NCBI GenBank assembly: GCA_009782615.1
Contig: WRIS01000002.1
Span: forward strand, 62,001 to 126,000
Direction of reading: 5' to 3'
Length of the DNA: 64,000 nucleotides
Source of the DNA: Eggerthellaceae bacterium
GTDB lineage: Bacteria; Actinomycetota; Coriobacteriia; Coriobacteriales; Eggerthellaceae
This document shows positions 36,774 to 45,363 of this stretch, piece by piece. The notes below the pieces were generated by a model. The model was not told the DNA's origin. It did not search any database and saw nothing but the letters and a program-made list of their open reading frames with translations. Position numbers and translations under genes: made by a program. Numbering within the stretch: the stretch's first letter is position 1; the number at the start of each line of letters is the position of its first letter.

Positions 36774-37354
36774 TTGCTTTCATCAAAGGAACCTTGGCTC
36801 ACAAAAGTTTCGATACGGTGTATGTCGAAACAGGGGGAATCGGCTATGCGCTCGGCATGGCAACGAGCGATTTAGCAAAACTCCCCGATTTAGGGGCAGA
36901 AGTAACGCTGTATACCTATCTTTATGTGCGCGAAGACGCCCTTTCTCTCTATGGCTTTTTATCACTTGAAGAAAAGAATCTCTTCCTTCGCTTAACGAGC
37001 GTTTCAGGTGTCGGACCTAAGGTTGCCCTTGCTGCGCTGTCGGTCTTTGAGCCCGCCGATTTGGTGGCGGCTGTCACCGCTCAAGACATCACCGCAATTT
37101 CGCGCATCCCTGGAATAGGCAAAAAAACCGCCTCTCGCATTGTGCTGGAACTAAAAGGGTCGCTCGAAAAAGATTTGTTAAGTGCTTCTGATGACAAGCC
37201 CGCATCTGCTCCAGCAGCGTTTCAGGCGGCGCGCGAAGCCTTGCTGTCAATGGGTTTTACTTCCGAAGAAACCGAACTTGCCCTTAAAGGCGCTTCTGAT
37301 GAAACAAGTGAAGCAGCCCTGTTACAATATGCTTTGAAGCGCTTGGGCGCATAA
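36770..37354 (+). CDS. ruvA: Holliday junction branch migration protein RuvA
   Basis: A 194-residue RuvA. The N-terminal OB domain ([24 protein letters not shown]) is followed by the tandem helix-hairpin-helix domain ([19 protein letters not shown] and [18 protein letters not shown]) and a flexible linker, then a small C-terminal RuvB-binding domain. It forms tetramers on four-way junctions. AAAGGAAG precedes the ATG. Confidence 0.97.
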   Translation: MIAFIKGTLAHKSFDTVYVETGGIGYALGMATSDLAKLPDLGAEVTLYTYLYVREDALSLYGFLSLEEKNLFLRLTSVSGVGPKVALAALSVFEPADLVAAVTAQDITAISRIPGIGKKTASRIVLELKGSLEKDLLSASDDKPASAPAAFQAAREALLSMGFTSEETELALKGASDETSEAALLQYALKRLGA

Positions 37355-37385
37355 CAAAAGGCAACAAGGGGCAAGAAAGGGCTTG

Positions 37386-38474
37386 ATGAACAATCGCGAC
37401 CAAGAAATAGAAGGAATGATTTTCGAAGCAAGCAACTTTGCGGCTGAAGATGGCTCTTCGGAAAACGCTTCTGCAAAACGCACGGTAAGTCCTGCATTAA
37501 GCGAAGACGAACTGGCTTTTGACCGAAGCCTGCGCCCGAAAACCTTAAACGACTACCTGGGGCAAGCCAAAATAAAAGAAGCCCTCGAAATCCTTATCGA
37601 AGCAGCTCAGCAGCGCAGCGACGTTATCGATCACATCTTATTGTCGGGGCCTCCTGGGCTTGGAAAAACAACGCTTGCGACAGTGGTTGCCAATGAACTG
37701 GGCACGCATATCAAAACTACGAGTGGCCCAGCGATTGAACGCACGGGCGATTTGGCGGCGATTCTTACCAACCTTGAAGAGGGCGACGTGCTTTTTATAG
37801 ATGAAATTCACCGCCTGAACAGGATGGTTGAAGAAATCCTCTACCCTGCTCTCGAAGATTTTGCGCTTGATATCGTGGTGGGCAAAGGGCCTGCCGCCCG
37901 CTCAATCAGGATAGATTTGCCGCGCTTTACGCTCATCGGCGCCACAACACGCACGGGTCTTTTAACAGGACCTTTACGTGACCGTTTCGGCATTTCCTTC
38001 AGGCTCGACTACTACACCTTCGAAGAACTTGCCGCAATCGTTTCGCGTGCTTCTGATATTTTGAAGGTTGAAATAGAAAAAGATGGTGCGCTGGAAATCG
38101 CACGGCGAAGCAGAGGAACCCCTCGTTTAGCAAATCGCCTGCTCAAACGTGTGCGTGACTGGGCGCAGGTGCGGTCAAGCGGCATCATTACCGAAGACGT
38201 AGTGGTTGAAGCCCTCGACTTTTTTGAAGTTGACCACCTAGGGCTCGATTCTCTTGACAACAAAATTCTTTCTTTGCTGGCGGTGCAGTTTTCAGGAAAG
38301 CCTGTGGGACTTTCGACTCTGGCATCTGCCTTAAGCGAAGACCCTGAAACTATCGAAGACGTTTACGAACCTTATCTCATGCAGCAAGGTTTGCTTGTGC
38401 GCACGCCCAAGGGCAGGCAGGCAACTGCGCGCGCCTACGACCATTTGGGGTTGGCGGCACCCGAACAGGGTTAA
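37386..38474 (+). CDS. ruvB: Holliday junction branch migration ATPase RuvB
   Basis: A 362-residue AAA+ motor. An N-terminal extension of about 35 residues precedes the [12 protein letters not shown] motif. Walker A is [11 protein letters not shown], Walker B is [10 protein letters not shown], sensor 1 is [11 protein letters not shown], and the [15 protein letters not shown] and winged-helix parts follow. The start is ATG 37386; a TTG one codon earlier is also open. It is the third gene of a ruvCAB operon, 31 bp after ruvA. Confidence 0.97.
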   Translation: MNNRDQEIEGMIFEASNFAAEDGSSENASAKRTVSPALSEDELAFDRSLRPKTLNDYLGQAKIKEALEILIEAAQQRSDVIDHILLSGPPGLGKTTLATVVANELGTHIKTTSGPAIERTGDLAAILTNLEEGDVLFIDEIHRLNRMVEEILYPALEDFALDIVVGKGPAARSIRIDLPRFTLIGATTRTGLLTGPLRDRFGISFRLDYYTFEELAAIVSRASDILKVEIEKDGALEIARRSRGTPRLANRLLKRVRDWAQVRSSGIITEDVVVEALDFFEVDHLGLDSLDNKILSLLAVQFSGKPVGLSTLASALSEDPETIEDVYEPYLMQQGLLVRTPKGRQATARAYDHLGLAAPEQG

Positions 38475-38491
38475 AAAGACCCCAAGGCGTT

Positions 38492-38536
38492 TGCGACAGC
38501 TACGACAGCTACGACCCCTACGACCCCTACGACGGA
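38492..38536 (+). repeat. 9-bp tandem repeat before the DUF6483 gene
   Basis: Five units of TACGACMSC type follow one another: TGCGACAGC, TACGACAGC, TACGACCCC, TACGACCCC and TACGACGGA. The last unit merges with the GGAAGGA ribosome-binding site. Confidence 0.85.
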
Positions 38537-38545
38537 AGGAAACCC

Positions 38546-38974
38546 GTGTTTGAGCAAGACTATCTCATGCGCATGATTCTTCAATTCACCCGTGCAATCA
38601 ACAGAAGCATGCTGAAAGCGGCGGGCGAAGAAGATTTTGAAGGCTCAGCAAAGCTGATTGAGGCAGCCATTGGGGACGCGACCGACATGGACGGTGACGT
38701 ATTGCTGTCGCTTGCACCCGAATCGATGGCAGGAGTGCTCCATGTTTCAGGAACCGACCCCAAGATTGCCGAATATATAGCGCAAAGCCTGCTTTTGGAA
38801 GCGTCATACCTTCGGGATGCCGAACTCGATGCGCGCGCAGACCTCAGGGAGGCTCAAGCGCGTGCTTTGGCACAGTCTTTTGGCTTCGAAATCGGCTTGG
38901 AAGAACTCACCGAAGAGGAATGGGAAGAAATCTTTTTGTTGGAAAGTGCCGAAGATAAAGAAAACCTATCCTAA
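38546..38974 (+). CDS. DUF6483-type helical protein
   Basis: A 142-residue acidic helical protein, start MFEQDYLMRMILQFTRAINRS. This N-terminal pattern is what I associate with DUF6483 proteins of unknown function. The body is Ala/Glu/Leu-rich with a tetratricopeptide-like feel but no exact repeats. The start is GTG at 38546, preceded by GGAAGGA. It is probably the distal gene of the ruv operon or separately expressed; the 9-bp repeat lies between. Confidence 0.75.
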   Translation: MFEQDYLMRMILQFTRAINRSMLKAAGEEDFEGSAKLIEAAIGDATDMDGDVLLSLAPESMAGVLHVSGTDPKIAEYIAQSLLLEASYLRDAELDARADLREAQARALAQSFGFEIGLEELTEEEWEEIFLLESAEDKENLS

Positions 38975-39184
38975 AAAGGTCATTTTTTAGCTTCTCAAAG
39001 GCTATTTTTCAACAATTTCCTTATGAAGTTAAAGAATTATGGAAGAATAAAGGAAAATATTTCCATAAAACCCCCTTCTTGGTGTACAGTTATACAAAGC
39101 CCAAGTTGTATGGGTGAAGTGTTGCCGCCATGCAGCACGAAGATTTTGCTTTCCTTTGTGGGGGAAAGAGAAAAGAGGAAGAAT

Positions 39185-39388
39185 ATGGCGGAAGGAACTG
39201 TAAAGTGGTTTAATCCTGAAAAAGGCTACGGATTCGTATCCCAGGCTGATGGCGAAGATCTCTTCGTTCATTTTTCGGAAATCAAGATGGACGGATTCAA
39301 GACCCTCGAAGAGGGTACGCCCGTTTCTTTTGAAGTTACCACCGGTCAAAATGGCAAACTTCAGGCAAGTAATGTGGTGAAAATTTAA
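39185..39388 (+). CDS. Cold-shock protein (CspA family)
   Basis: A 67-residue OB-fold nucleic-acid chaperone, start [19 protein letters not shown], with both RNP motifs (KGYGFVS and DLFVHFS). It binds single-stranded RNA or DNA and melts secondary structure. AGAGGAAGAAT precedes the ATG. A likely promoter near 39081-39095 would give a leader of roughly 90-100 nt, in keeping with cold-shock mRNAs. Confidence 0.96.
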   Translation: MAEGTVKWFNPEKGYGFVSQADGEDLFVHFSEIKMDGFKTLEEGTPVSFEVTTGQNGKLQASNVVKI

Positions 39389-39420
39389 AGTTCACAAGAA
39401 TTAACCAATGATGTATGCCA

Positions 39421-39451
39421 AAGGGTCTCTTCAAAGAAGAGACCCTTTTTC
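39421..39451 (+). terminator. Intrinsic terminator of the cold-shock gene
   Basis: The stem AAGGGTCTCTTC / GAAGAGACCCTT with loop AAA is followed by TTT. Confidence 0.93.
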
Positions 39452-39453
39452 TT

Positions 39454-39559
39454 TGAGAGGAATCCTAGCACCCAATCTTGCCCCTTGTGCACTTACCCTC
39501 ACGTACGAAGTACGCTCAGCCGTGCGGCGAGGCAATCTTGGGTACCAGGATTCCTCTCA
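39454..39559. repeat. Dispersed hairpin repeat A, copy 1
   Basis: Outer arms TGAGAGGAATCCT (39454-39466) and AGGATTCCTCTCA (39547-39559) are perfect inverted repeats. The interior shares CAATCTTGCC, CTCACGTACGAAGTACGCTC and GCAATCTT with the copy at 47817-47913, while the outer arms are unrelated to that copy. Confidence 0.85.
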
Positions 39560-39608
39560 GGCCAACTGTCATTGCGGGCTCGGCTCCACAATCTTTGCTC
39601 TTTTCGCC

Positions 39609-40955
39609 CTAACGACTTTCTATCGGCACGTAAGTGCGCTGCTCAAGTTGCGTGGGCTTATACGCAGGTCTAATGATGCGCTTGCCCGAAACAATTTCTT
39701 CGAAACGATGCGCCGCCCACCCTGGCATACGCGAACAGGCGAACAGCGGAGTAAAGAGGTTTTCGGGAATCCCCATCATCGAATACACAAACCCTGAATA
39801 CATGTCGATATTTGCACACATTTCCTTACCCGTACCTTTTTCGCGCACTATCACCTCAGGCGCAAGGCGCTCAATGGCTTTAAGCAGGTTAAATTCTGCT
39901 TCGTATTCAGTTCCTGTTGCAAGGGTTTCGGCAAACTGTTTACAGACAATGGCGCGCGGGTCGGAAAGCGTATACACCGCATGACCCATGCCATAAATAA
40001 GCCCACTCTTGTCAAACGCTTGCTTGTTCACAAGTTTTGCGAGATAGGCCGCTACTTCATCATCGTTTTCCCAGTTGGCAACCTTTTCCTTCACTTCCTT
40101 TTGCATCGCAAGCACCTGATGGTTTGCGCCCCCGTGCTTCCAGCCCTTCAAAGAGCCAAGCGAACCAGCATAAGCTGAATAGGCATCGGTGTCCGAAGAA
40201 GAAAGCACGCGACAGGTAAAGGTGGAATTGTTGCCGCCGCCATGTTCGGCATGAAGGCACAACATAACATCAAGCATGCGCGCTTCTTCGGGCGTAAAGG
40301 AACGGTCGAGGCGCAACATAGACAAAATGGTTTCGGCCGTTGTTTGTCCCTTGATGAAGCGGTGCATGACCATTGACTCATCGTGGTATTTCGCTCGCAT
40401 TGCGTGATGGGCAAGAACCATGATGCGCGGAAGGCGAGAAATCAGCATCATCGCCGTTTGTATTTCGTGTTCAGGACTGCGATCTTCAGCATTTTCGTCG
40501 CCCGCATAAAGCATCAGAATAGAACGCGCAAGTAGGTTCATAACATCGGGCGGCGTTTCCTTCATAATCATGCTGGCAGTAAAGCCCTCGGGAAGCTCGC
40601 GTTTTGCGTCAAGCGCGGCAATGAAATCCGCAAGCTGCGAAGAAGTGGGAAGGTCGCCCATAAGCAACAGGTACACGATTTCTTCGAAATTATAACGGTG
40701 TTCAAGCGAAGGGTCGCTCGTAAGGTCATAGATGTTGTAGCCGCGATAGCGCAAAACGCCCTCTTCGGGAGATTTATTCCCGTCGCGCAACACGTATCCA
40801 TGAACGTCGGAAATATTTGTTACGCCAGCAATAACTCCTGTGCCATCGGCATTGCGCAGCCCTCGTTTTACGTCGTATTGTGAATAATACTCAGGAGCAA
40901 CGCTGTTCACCTTTTCGAACTGCTCATATAAGGCAAACGTCTTTTCGTCGACCAT
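39609..40955 (-). CDS. Citrate synthase family protein (citrate/2-methylcitrate synthase)
   Basis: A 448-residue enzyme condensing acetyl-CoA (or propionyl-CoA) with oxaloacetate. Catalytic segments are CLHAEHGGGNNSTFTCR (first His), LIYGMGHAVYTLSDPRA (second His) and the Asp/Arg region near the C-terminus (VYSMMGIPENLFTPLFACSRMPGWAAH). GLRNADGTGVIAGVT and the VLRYRGYNIYDL segment are at the N-terminus. The start is ATG 40955, chosen for AAGGAGGG just upstream; the frame stays open to 41177. Substrate preference cannot be read. It stands alone with no other TCA-cycle gene, as in anaerobes that use citrate only to make glutamate. Confidence 0.93.
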   Translation of the reverse strand: MVDEKTFALYEQFEKVNSVAPEYYSQYDVKRGLRNADGTGVIAGVTNISDVHGYVLRDGNKSPEEGVLRYRGYNIYDLTSDPSLEHRYNFEEIVYLLLMGDLPTSSQLADFIAALDAKRELPEGFTASMIMKETPPDVMNLLARSILMLYAGDENAEDRSPEHEIQTAMMLISRLPRIMVLAHHAMRAKYHDESMVMHRFIKGQTTAETILSMLRLDRSFTPEEARMLDVMLCLHAEHGGGNNSTFTCRVLSSSDTDAYSAYAGSLGSLKGWKHGGANHQVLAMQKEVKEKVANWENDDEVAAYLAKLVNKQAFDKSGLIYGMGHAVYTLSDPRAIVCKQFAETLATGTEYEAEFNLLKAIERLAPEVIVREKGTGKEMCANIDMYSGFVYSMMGIPENLFTPLFACSRMPGWAAHRFEEIVSGKRIIRPAYKPTQLEQRTYVPIESR

Positions 40956-41266
40956 AACACCCTCCTTGGTAGAAAGAGATAACCCCATTCTTCTCGTGCG
41001 GCAATGCGGAAATAACATGTGAAACGCCGAGAAGCGATGTGTCGGTATATTGTAGCGATTCAAAGCCTCTACGGGCAGAAAAGCACCATATTTATATGAG
41101 CGCACAAACATTTTGAGCAAGAAAGATGCGTGCATGGGGGTTTCGGGGCGTAAAGGTGCTGTGTGAGCCTGTGGCACAGGAGCTTGCCAAAAGTATTGTC
41201 AGAAGTTCTTGGAAACCTTTGACTTTTCCAAACAGTACTGTCAGAATGATTCAGCTATTGAAACGT

Positions 41267-41343
41267 GCGCCGTTACCTCAGCTGGATAGAGGGACTGACT
41301 ACGAATCAGTACGTCGGGGGTTCGAATCCCTCACGGCGCACCA
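41267..41343 (+). tRNA. tRNA-Arg (ACG)
   Basis: 77 nt with encoded CCA. The acceptor GCGCCGT pairs with ACGGCGC; the anticodon loop CTACGAA gives ACG, whose first base is normally changed to inosine by TadA (encoded 1.2 kb downstream). Confidence 0.96.
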
Positions 41344-41478
41344 CTTTAGGACTTTCGTTCAAAGCAATTTCCCCGTAATGTTATTATTTGGGAACCTAGG
41401 CGTTTGGCACAATGATGTATCTCCTTATACTGAACGCTCTTTGTTCATTTTTGAACACGCTTTTGTAAGGTCTGTTTC

Positions 41479-41994
41479 TCAAAAACTAAATCCTTGAAAA
41501 TTGCGCACATCCGTATATGGGGAGTCTTGAAGCAACTTCTTAATTTTTCCTTCTTGTTCTAAAAAGTCGGATCTTACTTTGCTCTGCGCTGCCGTTGGCG
41601 AAAAACCAGCTGCTTCTAAAAAAGCAGTGGCTATTTTGATTTCACTCTTTCTTGCAATTGCTGCCTGTTTAAGAGAGTGTTTACGAATATTAGGATCGAT
41701 GTCTATTGCGGCAACTTCGATGAGGCTCTCAGAAGAAGCTGCATATTCAACAGCTTTTTTCAAAGCGGCCATGCGAACATCGGAATCCGAATCGCTTTTG
41801 GCGATTTCATAAAGTTGATTTTTTCGATTCGTTTCATCGTTGTATTCGTGAATCGCTTTTAATCTTTTTTCAATTGGCCAAGCAGAATCGTATTCGAAAT
41901 TGGTCTGTTGCGTCATTTGGTCAATATGCTTAGAAAGCGCAGACCACATATCGTCTTCAGCATCTGCTTTTTTCTTCTTTTTAAATAATCCCAT
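41479..41994 (-). CDS. Unknown HEAT-like helical protein
   Basis: A 171-residue protein. It starts MGLFKKKKKADAEDDMW, a lysine-rich leader, then consists of short helix pairs. The spacing of DSDVRMAALKKAVEYAAS and DPNIRKHSLKQAAIA recalls HEAT repeats (about 88-105 and 118-135). GGAAAGGG lies 5 nt before the ATG. Similar small HEAT-like proteins serve as scaffolds; nothing specific can be said. It stands alone between two tRNAs, and its gene looks more AT-rich than its neighbours, compatible with acquisition. Confidence 0.7.
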   Translation of the reverse strand: MGLFKKKKKADAEDDMWSALSKHIDQMTQQTNFEYDSAWPIEKRLKAIHEYNDETNRKNQLYEIAKSDSDSDVRMAALKKAVEYAASSESLIEVAAIDIDPNIRKHSLKQAAIARKSEIKIATAFLEAAGFSPTAAQSKVRSDFLEQEGKIKKLLQDSPYTDVRNFQGFSF

Positions 41995-42061
41995 GACTAC
42001 CCTTTCCTGAAAACTTTTATAACCAGAGTAAAACCATAGCAGTCCATTATGACTATCCGAT

Positions 42062-42075
42062 GGAGGAAGTAGGAT
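42062..42075. repeat. Duplicate of the tRNA-Ser 3' end (possible relic att site)
   Basis: GGAGGAAGTAGGAT at 42062-42075 is identical to 42327-42340 inside the tRNA-Ser(TGA) gene, in the same orientation, 265 bp away. tRNA 3' ends are classic integration sites. The 42076-42288 interval holds no recognisable gene. Confidence 0.5.
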
Positions 42076-42288
42076 GTAAGGCTTGCAAAGACATGCTTCG
42101 CTCTTTGGTCTTGACAAGCCTTGTTGCGCACTTAACTAAAGTTTTTAAGTGCATAATAAGTCGTGTCAATTCCGCAATCGGCATAAACCACTCGCTACGC
42201 TTGCTTCGTTGACACTCCTTGTTAGCGCTGTAAGGATTTTACCGCGCTAATGAACCTGGGTAGTAAAATCTCCAAACCTCACGATTAT

Positions 42289-42313
42289 TAAAAAAGCCGC
42301 CTTTAGGCGACTT
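42289..42313 (-). terminator. Terminator of tRNA-Ser (TGA)
   Basis: On the minus strand the stem AGTCGCC / GGCGGCT with loop TAAA is followed by a T-run, just downstream of the tRNA. Confidence 0.85.
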
Positions 42314-42322
42314 TGTTAATAA

Positions 42323-42410
42323 TGGCGGAGGAAGTAGGATTTGAACCCACGGTACCTTTCGGCACAACAGTTTTCAAGACTGCCGCCTTCAACCACTCGG
42401 CCATTCCTCC
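42323..42410 (-). tRNA. tRNA-Ser (TGA)
   Basis: 88 nt with encoded CCA and a long variable arm. The acceptor GGAGGAA pairs with TTCCTCC; the anticodon loop CTTGAAA gives TGA. Confidence 0.95.
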
Positions 42411-42505
42411 GTATGTCAGCGCCCAACATTTCGCGAGCCGACTGCAAAGCGTCATTTACTCGGTGTGCGTTAAGCGTCGCATAAGGATAGCATATAATAG
42501 ATGCT

Positions 42506-42964
42506 ATGACAGATGAAGAATACATGCAATTAGCGCTTATGCAGGCACGCGAAGCCGAAAAGTGCGACGAAGTGCCGATAGGCGCCGTCGTTGTTTGCGA
42601 CGGCAAGGTGCTTTCAAGCGCTCACAATCTGCGGGAATCAACGAACGACCCTGCAGGGCACGCGGAATTCATCGCGCTGAAAAAGGCAGCCGAAACGCTT
42701 GGTGCGTGGCGCCTTTCCGATTGCGTGGTGTATGTGACTCTTGAACCATGCCTCATGTGCGCAGGCTTGATGCATCAGTCACGTATCAAGCGTTGTGTCT
42801 ATGGCGCGCCCGACCCGAAAGCAGGAGCGTTAGGAACGCTGTATTCTGTCCATAGCGATGAACGCCTCAATCACGTTTTCGAAGTGAGCGCAGGTGTTTG
42901 CCAAGAGGAATGCGCAAACCTACTCAGCGAGTTTTTTTCCGCTAAGCGAAAGAAGAAGCAATGA
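42506..42964 (+). CDS. tadA: tRNA-specific adenosine deaminase TadA
   Basis: A 152-residue zinc deaminase that converts A34 to inosine in tRNA-Arg(ACG). The HAEF motif (catalytic Glu, about 53-56) and PCLMC (about 82-86) supply the zinc ligands and active site. A TATAAT hexamer at 42493-42498 ends 7 nt before the ATG, so transcription probably starts at or near the start codon (leaderless). It overlaps ispE by 4 bp (ATGA). Its tRNA substrate is encoded just upstream. Confidence 0.95.
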   Translation: MTDEEYMQLALMQAREAEKCDEVPIGAVVVCDGKVLSSAHNLRESTNDPAGHAEFIALKKAAETLGAWRLSDCVVYVTLEPCLMCAGLMHQSRIKRCVYGAPDPKAGALGTLYSVHSDERLNHVFEVSAGVCQEECANLLSEFFSAKRKKKQ

Positions 42965-43953
42965 CAGAAAATTTCGACCGCATGGTGGTCGCCGACCCGC
43001 TGGCTGCTTTCGAAAAGCAAGGCATGCTCAAACTGGTTTCGCCTTCCAAGGTGAATCTCTTTTTGGGAATCGGCGCCTTGCGCAAAGACGGCTACCATGA
43101 AGTAAACACGGTCATGCACACCCTCAACTTACACGATGTCATACACATGGATTACTTCCCTGAAAGTGCGGGGGGCTTACACATTGAACTTTCCTGTTAT
43201 GCGCGCGAGGGACTCACTTCTTTAAATATTGAACCCGAGGACAACTTGGTTACCAAAGCAATCCGCTTGCTTGCACATAAGCTGGGGCGCGATTGTGACG
43301 AAACCTTTCGTATTCGTGCCGAAAAGCATATACCGTTTGAAGCAGGGCTTGGCGGAGGTTCCTCAAACGCTGCCGCTGCGTTGGTGGGTGCTGCAAAGTT
43401 TTGGGGCATCGAAGCGCCTGCGAAAGCATTGTCGGCAAAAGCCTGTGCTCCTGAAATCCTCGAAACAGCAGCTGAAATAGGGAGCGATGTTAGCTTCTTC
43501 CTCTATGGGGGGTGCGCCCACATGAGCGGTGCGGGGGAGCGCTTCGAAAAACTACTCGCGCCCATGAAAAGCCCCGTTGTGCTGGTCAAGCCCGAAGGGG
43601 GCGTGTCGACCGCTGCTGCCTATCAGCTTTTTGACAAAGACCCGCTCCTGATTCCTGAAAATCTTGCGCACGAGGTTGCTCGCATGTCTTGCGCACAAGA
43701 TGTGCCGCTGTTCAACAATCTTGCCGCCGCCGCAGAAACCCTTTTGCCCGAATTGACAAAGATTCGCTTGTGGTTGGAAGAACAGGCGGGCACCAAAGGT
43801 GTTTTGTTATGCGGAAGCGGAGCCACGACGATAGCCTTTTGCGAAAACTTCGACGCTGCTTGTAAGATTTCGGCGGCGGCTCAAAGCCAAGGCTGGTGGG
43901 CACGAACAACCACCTTGTGCAGCTACGGAGTTTTGTCCACAGAACCGAAATAA
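42961..43953 (+). CDS. ispE: 4-diphosphocytidyl-2-C-methyl-D-erythritol kinase
   Basis: A 330-residue GHMP kinase in the MEP isoprenoid pathway. Visible motifs are PSKVNLFLGIGALRKDGYHEV (read in pieces; substrate site), the ATP-binding glycine loop PFEAGLGGGSSNAAA (about 125-139), GSDVSFFLYGG and the C-terminal GSGATTIAF loop. It is somewhat longer than typical (about 290), mostly at the N-terminus. It is coupled to tadA by a 4-bp overlap; the pairing has no obvious functional link. Confidence 0.95.
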   Translation: MTENFDRMVVADPLAAFEKQGMLKLVSPSKVNLFLGIGALRKDGYHEVNTVMHTLNLHDVIHMDYFPESAGGLHIELSCYAREGLTSLNIEPEDNLVTKAIRLLAHKLGRDCDETFRIRAEKHIPFEAGLGGGSSNAAAALVGAAKFWGIEAPAKALSAKACAPEILETAAEIGSDVSFFLYGGCAHMSGAGERFEKLLAPMKSPVVLVKPEGGVSTAAAYQLFDKDPLLIPENLAHEVARMSCAQDVPLFNNLAAAAETLLPELTKIRLWLEEQAGTKGVLLCGSGATTIAFCENFDAACKISAAAQSQGWWARTTTLCSYGVLSTEPK

Positions 43954-43964
43954 CAGCCGTCCGT

Positions 43965-44090
43965 CTTTGCGAGGAGTGAGCAAAACGAAGGACGAAGCAA
44001 TCTAGTCTTTGATGTGCTGGTTGACATTCTTCCGTTGTTGCCTGGATTGCCGCGCCGCTGCGCGGCTCGCAATGACGAAAAGAGAGTCTA
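43965..44090. repeat. Dispersed repeat B, full-length copy
   Basis: An inverted compound element. The left half runs from CTTTGCGAGGAGTGAGC through GACGAAGCAATCTAG to GGTTGACA. The right half returns as CTGGATTGCCGCGCCGCTGCGCGGCTCGCAATGACG, read in pieces. Partial copies lie at 47948-48012 and 58684-58744. A related hairpin, ATTGCGGG-tcaa-GCCCGCAAT-type, follows at about 44138-44157. Confidence 0.8.
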
Positions 44091-44206
44091 AGCCTTTCAT
44101 AGCCGATAAAGTCAGCGCGGGACGAAAAGGACGAAGATTGCGGGTCAAGCCCGCAATGACGCAGGACTGAAAGCAGATACACTATCGTACCTGCTCGTTT
44201 TTTTTC

Positions 44207-44297
44207 TGGCGGAGAGCTGGGGATTCGAACCCCAGATACGCTTTTGGCGTATACTCGCTTAGCAGGCGAGCACCTTCGGCCTCTCGGTCAGCTCTCC
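44207..44297 (-). tRNA. tRNA-Ser (GCT)
   Basis: 91 nt with encoded CCA and a long variable arm. The acceptor GGAGAGC pairs with GCTCTCC; the anticodon loop CTGCTAA gives GCT. A T-run follows on the minus strand. Confidence 0.95.
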
Positions 44298-44436
44298 GTT
44301 CTTAGACAAGGCGCATGTCATCGCAAAACAAAACAGTAAAGCAGATGACACGCAGCGAATTGCAATGATACCTTGACGCCCATCAACTTGCAATACACCG
44401 CAGTTAAAACAAGCAAGCATGATATAATTCCCGTTC

Positions 44437-45363
44437 ATGACTATCTTTGGCAGACATATCAACAACATAGCGAATTGGTGTAAAGTTTTACTCCTTTTAG
44501 CTGCGGTTATGTGGGGGTTTGGCTTTGTCGCCATGAAAGATGCTGTCGAGGTCATTCCACCGTCCTGGCTTTTGGGCATTCGTTTTATTGCAACAGGACT
44601 CATTCTTGTCGTGGTGTTCCACAAAAAGATGCGCACCTTTTTCAATCGCGAACACCTCATTTACGGTAGCCTTTTGGGCATCATGCTGTTCGCTGCTTTT
44701 TGGGTTCAAACAATAGGGCTCATCTACACCACTCCAGGCAAAAACGCTTTTCTCACAGCATGTTATGTGGTGTTGGTTCCCTTCATATACTGGGTCGTGA
44801 TCCAAAAGCGCCCCACAAAATACAACATCATCGCCGCGCTGGTTTGCGTTGCGGGCATGGCGCTGGTGTCGCTGCAAGAATCGTTGACCTTTGGATTTGG
44901 GGAGGTGGTGACAATTGGCAGCGCCCTTCTTTTCGGCGTGCACATCGTGTTCGTTTTTAGGTGGGCGCAAGATTGCGACGTGATTGTGCTGAGCGTCTAT
45001 CAGTTCTTTGCGGCAGGCGTGTGCGGTATTGTTGCGGGCGCCCTTTTTGAAACGCTTCCGCCCCTTTCAGTCATGCTTACCCCTTCGCTTCTTCTCAACA
45101 TGGCCTACCTGACTGTGTTTGCTTCATGCTTGGCGCTTTTGTTCCAGAACTTTTCGCTTAAGTATGTGCCGCCTTCCCAGGCATCGCTTTTCTTAAGTAT
45201 GGAAGCGGTGTTCGGAGTCCTGTTTTCGGTTTTGCTCTATGGCGAAGTGTTGACCCTTCGTTTGGTCACGGGATTTTGCCTTATCTTCCTTGCTATTGTA
45301 ATAAGCGAAACGTTTCCACTGAAAAAAGGATGGATGCGGTGGCAAAAGGACAGGCTTGAATGA
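44437..45363 (+). CDS. EamA/DMT-superfamily permease
   Basis: A 308-residue membrane protein with about ten transmembrane helices in two EamA repeats (about 15-145 and 155-290). The first repeat has AAVMWGFGFVAMKDAVEVIPP, typical of drug/metabolite transporters; LYGEVLTLRLVTGFCLIFLAI is the second repeat's end. The substrate is unknown. A TATAAT at 44423-44428 ends 8 nt before the ATG and no ribosome-binding site is seen, which suggests a leaderless transcript. It overlaps the next gene by 4 bp (ATGA). Confidence 0.9.
   Translation: MTIFGRHINNIANWCKVLLLLAAVMWGFGFVAMKDAVEVIPPSWLLGIRFIATGLILVVVFHKKMRTFFNREHLIYGSLLGIMLFAAFWVQTIGLIYTTPGKNAFLTACYVVLVPFIYWVVIQKRPTKYNIIAALVCVAGMALVSLQESLTFGFGEVVTIGSALLFGVHIVFVFRWAQDCDVIVLSVYQFFAAGVCGIVAGALFETLPPLSVMLTPSLLLNMAYLTVFASCLALLFQNFSLKYVPPSQASLFLSMEAVFGVLFSVLLYGEVLTLRLVTGFCLIFLAIVISETFPLKKGWMRWQKDRLE

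Noticed and set aside
40956-41177. N-terminal extension of citrate synthase
   Set aside because: The frame is open, but AAGGAGGG marks ATG 40955, which gives the normal family length.
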